From contig NC_081833.1 of the NCBI RefSeq assembly GCF_030867095.1, forward strand, positions 75,521,395 through 75,585,394: a DNA stretch of 64,000 nt, written 5' to 3'. Positions within the stretch are counted from its first letter, which is position 1. Every line of letters starts with the position of its first letter. The notes below the pieces were generated by a model that saw nothing but the letters and a program-made list of their open reading frames with translations, did no database searches and had not been told where the DNA came from. The position numbers and the translations under genes are program-made. Source of the DNA: Alligator mississippiensis. Its lineage: Eukaryota > Chordata > Crocodylia > Alligatoridae. Below, piece after piece: positions 60,695 through 64,000 of this stretch.

Positions 60695-61081
60695 CGCCGG
60701 GCACGTCTACACGTGCGTCATTACTGTGCAGTAACCGAGAATTAAAAACTCAGCAGTATGGGTGTGCATCTACACGCATGCACCTGTACTGCACAGTAGC
60801 TATGGCGACTTACACCGACTTGGGAGTAAATTTGCTACCTAGTCGGTTTGCAGGTAGCAAATATACTCCCAAGTAGTTACTGCGCAGTAAGGCACGTGTA
60901 GACGTCTTACTGCGCAGCAACACTGTGTGCACGCTCCGACTTGGGAATTACTTTAGTCCCAGGTCAGAGCACACCCAGCGTTACTGCTCAGTAGCGCCTG
61001 CACGTGTAGATGCCGGTCTAATAACCGCTCAGTGCGCAGTGACTTACTGCGCAGTAAATGCACATGTAGACATGCCCACTG
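60695..61081. mobile_element. Palindromic MITE-like element with repeated ACTGCGCAGT core
   Basis: The left end GGGCACGTCTACACGTGCG (60699) is mirrored by the right end TGCACATGTAGACATGCCC (to 61077). The palindrome TTACTGCGCAGTAA or a close variant recurs near 60723, 60787, 60877, 60910, 60990, 61033 and 61043, with further CACGTGTAGA ends at about 60893 and 61003. The whole could be a 390-bp element or two or more shorter palindromic copies head to tail. No target duplication is evident. It resembles crocodilian MITE-like repeats, but the family needs a library search. Confidence 0.7.
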
Positions 61082-61304
61082 GGTTGCTGTGTTGGGGTCC
61101 CATGGTCTGCTCAGGCTCCAACAGGGCATTTCCCCTTGCCTTCTCTGGCAAGGACTCTGCCTGTTACCCCCTCGTGATGTGGGAACTCGTGGCCTGGCTG
61201 TCCCAGGCCCCTCAGCCCAACACCAAACCCCTCCCGCCACCTCCCCCAGCGGCACCAAAGCTACTTGCACTTCCTTTCCCAGAGCTCCAGCTCGCAGGTC
61301 TTCT

Positions 61305-61440
61305 GGCTTATAGAGTCACAGAAAATTCAGGTTGGAGGGGACCTCAGGAGGTCACATCTAGTCCAACCCCCTGCTTGAAGCAGGACCAGCCCTCATCCCA
61401 GCTTGCGGTTCAGGGACCTTGCATAGTTGAAACCCATGAC
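61305..61440 (-). mobile_element. CR1-type LINE 3' end, minus orientation
   Basis: The sequence reads TATAGAGTCACAGAAAATTC, AGGTTGGAGGGGACCTC, AGGAGGTCACATCTAGTCC and AACCCCCTGCTTGAAGC, then AGGACCAGCC. This is the classic reverse-oriented CR1 3' terminus of turtles and crocodilians. Confidence 0.85.
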
Positions 61441-63961
61441 ACACAGGCTTGCACGTGGGGTTCCCAAGCTAATCGCTCTTAGCTCAAGGTAGCATGAGAA
61501 ATACCCGTGACCTGAAATCTCTCCTTCCTGGCTGCTCATTGAGAGGGTTCTCACTGGTGGCCTAAGGGATGTGTTAAATCCATTTAGTCATCGCCCTATG
61601 ACTGCAGAGGCATGAGCGTGAACTCTCTGGACTCATGCCGGGGCTGCCTTCAGATGTAAATGGGCACTGGGTCTTCCGGACTGGGGAGTCAAAGGCTGCC
61701 AGATGTGATGCTGGATACTGCATCACTTCCAGCTGTGCCGTGGGCTATAGACGTTGTTGTGCCCTATCCATACTAGTCCTGGGGGCTGCTAGAGACCTGT
61801 TTAGAGCGGACAGTATATGAGCAGAACCCACAAGAGCTGCCGTCGCTGCACTTTTCACGTCTTCGTTGCTCTTGTGCTAGCACTGTGCACGGATCTGCTA
61901 GCCTGTGCTCCAGTCGCACCTTCACATCCCTTTAGCCTTTATCTACTGGCATCCTCGCAGCTCTGAAACGACAGCCTGCTAAAGAGCAGATAGGTTACTG
62001 CCCTGGGTCTGACCATCTCCTGCCGCAGCAGATTTCTTGTCTGCTCCCTGGTGCTAAATGAGAGCTTGTCCACAGAAGGAAGAAATGTCACCATTGCCCT
62101 TCCTTTCTTGACGATAACAGCCAGGAGGTTGCATTGTTTCTGGAATAAATCCAGGGTCCCTTCATTAAAAAAAATGGATTGACAAATCTGGGAAGGGAGG
62201 TGGTGCCTCTGTATTTGCCATGCAGCAGTAGCGTGTGTCCCCCCAGGCACCTGCCTCACCTGGAGGGGACCCTGGGTGGGCAGAAAGGTGCTACGGGTCT
62301 ATTCCTGCCCCGCCGAGGTTGCCAGCACAGCCTGGCCAGCCACGCTGGAGAGATTTATGCTGCTCGTTCCCCAGCCAGGGCTGCGTGGCAGTGAGTTTTA
62401 GTCCAGGAAGCCAGCTGTGCTTGCAAAAGTGAGCTGAAAGGGCCTCTGGCTGCTTGCTGCGCCCTAAGAAGCTGTGGTCTTCTTGCTTTGTTTTCCCCCA
62501 GCACACAGGTCTATCGGCAGCTTTGATCCGGTGAATTAAACCCAGGGTACCGCTGCGCACTACCTGCGTGTGTCCTGAGCTTGAGCATTGCCTGGCTTTT
62601 CACCGGGGGCGCAGCCACTCTGCCTTCCCTTCGGTGGGCTGAGAGAGAGGGCTCTGTGTCCCACTGAGAGCGCGGGCGCACGCTTTGTTCCCAAGCCAGG
62701 CGACGGGTTGCTGGCAGTGCCAAGTGGGACAGCTGCCCTCCCTGGTCCTCCACAGCTGTCATTTCAAAGGCTGAGGCATCTGCCAGCCCACAACATTATC
62801 CCCCATAAGCTGGCTGCGGTCCCCGCTAGGCACATCAGGGGCATCAGCCAGCAGGGTCTGTCTAGGGGTCAGGATGTTGAGGTGGTATCCTCCACAACCC
62901 TCCCTCCCCAGTCATCTTTATCTCCCCCAGCCCTTTTCAGGAGCTCCCTGTTGGGCAGCTGTGCCAGCTCGGAGAGACCAGTGCGGCTTTCTCCGGAGCC
63001 TGTTCTGTTCACAGCAATCCTGGATGCATCGGAAAGGATCACTCGAGAGCCGTGCGTCAGATCTGTCCATGCAACGGGCTTCCAGCGTGGCCAGGGAGCC
63101 CCCTCCTGCCCCCTCCGTTCCTACGTGGTCCAGTGCTGCAGCCCCTGATGGGGCAGGCGCTCCAGTGCTTATGTTTGGAAGGATTTCCCCAGATGATACC
63201 ACAGAGCCACTGCGCTGTGCCTGCCCTGGTCCCCGCTCAACAAGTCTGGGCCAGGAAAGGCAGCTGCACCGCTGGATAAAAGCCGTGCTGCGTACAGTGA
63301 TCCCAAGGACACCCAAAGCACAGGACACAGGGGCGTGAGGTGGCCTGCGATACGGGGCCCCAGGTGAGATGCCATCAACCCGAGGGAGTTTGTCCTTTGC
63401 CAGACAATTGAACGCATCTTGGCTGGCCCTGCTGCAGAGATTTCTGGCACTCAGGAGAGGTTTTGTTGGTGGCACTTGAGTTTTCTGAGTCACAGAATTA
63501 AAAAGGAATCTCATTTTGGATGCAGTTTGTAGTATAATTGAACGTGTAACACCGGCTGCTGCGGGGCACGGTTGAGGCAAATAGCTTAGCAAGACTAAAG
63601 CATTTCAGACCTTGGGAAGGAAAAATGTCGGCCTTGCATTTGGTGCTGTGAAAATGCAAGGGCTGTCCTCCTCGTCCTGCAGGGTGGAAGGGACTCAGCC
63701 TTCCCACGGGGCTGTATTCGCCCTGCCAGCCTGGAGCATTACAGAAGTATTTTGTCGTGTCCGGAAGGAGATCCCCTGGGCCGCTCGCTGGACTGGGACG
63801 CCAGGCTGGATGCACCAATTTGGCAATTCGTGGGTCTCAGGACCTCCGTAAATACATTGCTGATGCCTTCCAAGGTGGTGCTTTATGCAATCTCTGATCT
63901 TCTTGTTTGTCAGGTGGGGAGATCGCTGTGGACGTGCCCCATTCGCACGCTCTGCCTCTGG

Positions 63962-64000
63962 ATTATAGAATCAGAGAAAGTGAGGGTAGGAAGGGAGCTC
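63962..64000 (-). mobile_element. CR1-type LINE 3' end cut by the window edge
   Basis: TTATAGAATCAGAGAAAGTG followed by AGGGTAGGAAGGGAGCTC is the start of a reverse-oriented CR1 terminus. The rest lies beyond the window. Confidence 0.75.

Larger units (their letters stand above)
28419..64000 (+). other. ACSF3: ACSF3 gene body from exon 2 to the window edge (3' end missing)
   Basis: Five coding exons read in order on the + strand join in phase (intron phases 0, 0, 2, 1, 0) into 425 residues that follow vertebrate ACSF3 from the targeting peptide through the adenylation domain. The enzyme is a matrix acyl-CoA synthetase that makes malonyl-CoA from malonate, CoA and ATP, releasing AMP and PPi. 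It feeds mitochondrial fatty acid synthesis and limits malonate build-up; loss in human causes combined malonic and methylmalonic aciduria. Human ACSF3 is 576 residues, so about 150 residues are absent here. No exon encoding the expected GELLVRG, WFKTGD or C-terminal lysine region was found between 48109 and 64000. The last intron in view is therefore at least 15.9 kb. No frameshift or internal stop is seen in any exon. Confidence 0.93.
48109..64000 (+). other. ACSF3: ACSF3 intron 6, at least 15.9 kb, running off the window
   Basis: After the GTAGCG donor there is no match to the next ACSF3 segment. The stretch contains hAT-type elements (48268, 54950), CR1 tails (54415, 55240, 58970, 61305, 63962), a TA run (52606), a TG/TA tract (55773-56168), a palindromic MITE-like element (60695-61081) and AT-rich candidate regulatory islands. 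Most of the remainder looks like unremarkable unique sequence. Confidence 0.75.

Noticed and set aside
1..64000. tRNA, rRNA, snoRNA or miRNA genes
   Set aside because: No cloverleaf, box A/B pair or recognisable small RNA was seen by eye. A tRNAscan and Infernal run would be needed to exclude them.
1..64000. Bacterial-type operons, riboswitches, ribosome binding sites or a novel defence system
   Set aside because: The window is intron-containing vertebrate DNA. Nothing of prokaryotic character is present.

Overview
This is a vertebrate nuclear genomic window. The only gene that can be read with confidence is the 5' three-quarters of ACSF3, mitochondrial malonyl-CoA synthetase (acyl-CoA synthetase family member 3), on the + strand. 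Five coding exons (28449-29153, 30412-30567, 39159-39313, 39602-39747, 47996-48108) have GT/AG borders and join in phase into 425 residues that align end to end with the N-terminal and adenylation region of vertebrate ACSF3. The last ~150 residues (C-terminal AMP-binding lid) are not found before position 64000 and should lie downstream. The dispersed repeats are CR1-type LINE tails in both orientations, hAT-type terminal repeats, a palindromic MITE-like element and a LINE C-terminal fragment with an IGLVS zinc-finger remnant. These suggest a non-avian sauropsid, most likely a crocodilian, with a turtle as the alternative. The organism call is inference.

Layout. 1-20.5 kb is GC-rich noncoding sequence with short AT-rich islands that look like conserved regulatory elements, a CpG-rich island near 7.1-7.6 kb and one LINE fragment at 17.9-18.4 kb. 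In human, CBFA2T3 lies head to head with ACSF3, so the CpG island could be the 5' end of CBFA2T3, but no coding exon of it was recognised. 20.5-21.1 kb is a C-rich minisatellite (~45-bp unit). 21.1-21.4 kb is a CpG-island promoter with an ETS-like site, GC boxes and an NRF1-like site, ending in a good splice donor, and is the probable first noncoding exon of ACSF3. 21.4-23.8 kb is a very G-rich pair of minisatellites (51-bp, then ~99-bp units) lying directly downstream in intron 1. The remainder is ACSF3 intron and exon sequence with dispersed repeats and a 0.4-kb TG/TA tract at 55.8-56.2 kb.

How it works together. The promoter carries motifs common in nuclear genes for mitochondrial proteins. 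The product has an Arg-rich, acid-poor N-terminus expected of a matrix targeting peptide, and an adenylate-forming enzyme core that activates malonate to malonyl-CoA. The most unusual feature is the promoter's setting: a C-rich minisatellite upstream and G-rich minisatellites downstream, so strand asymmetry flips at the predicted start site. That could favour G-quadruplexes and R-loops on both sides. Long proline- or glycine-rich open frames across these repeats are artefacts of the tandem units and not genes.
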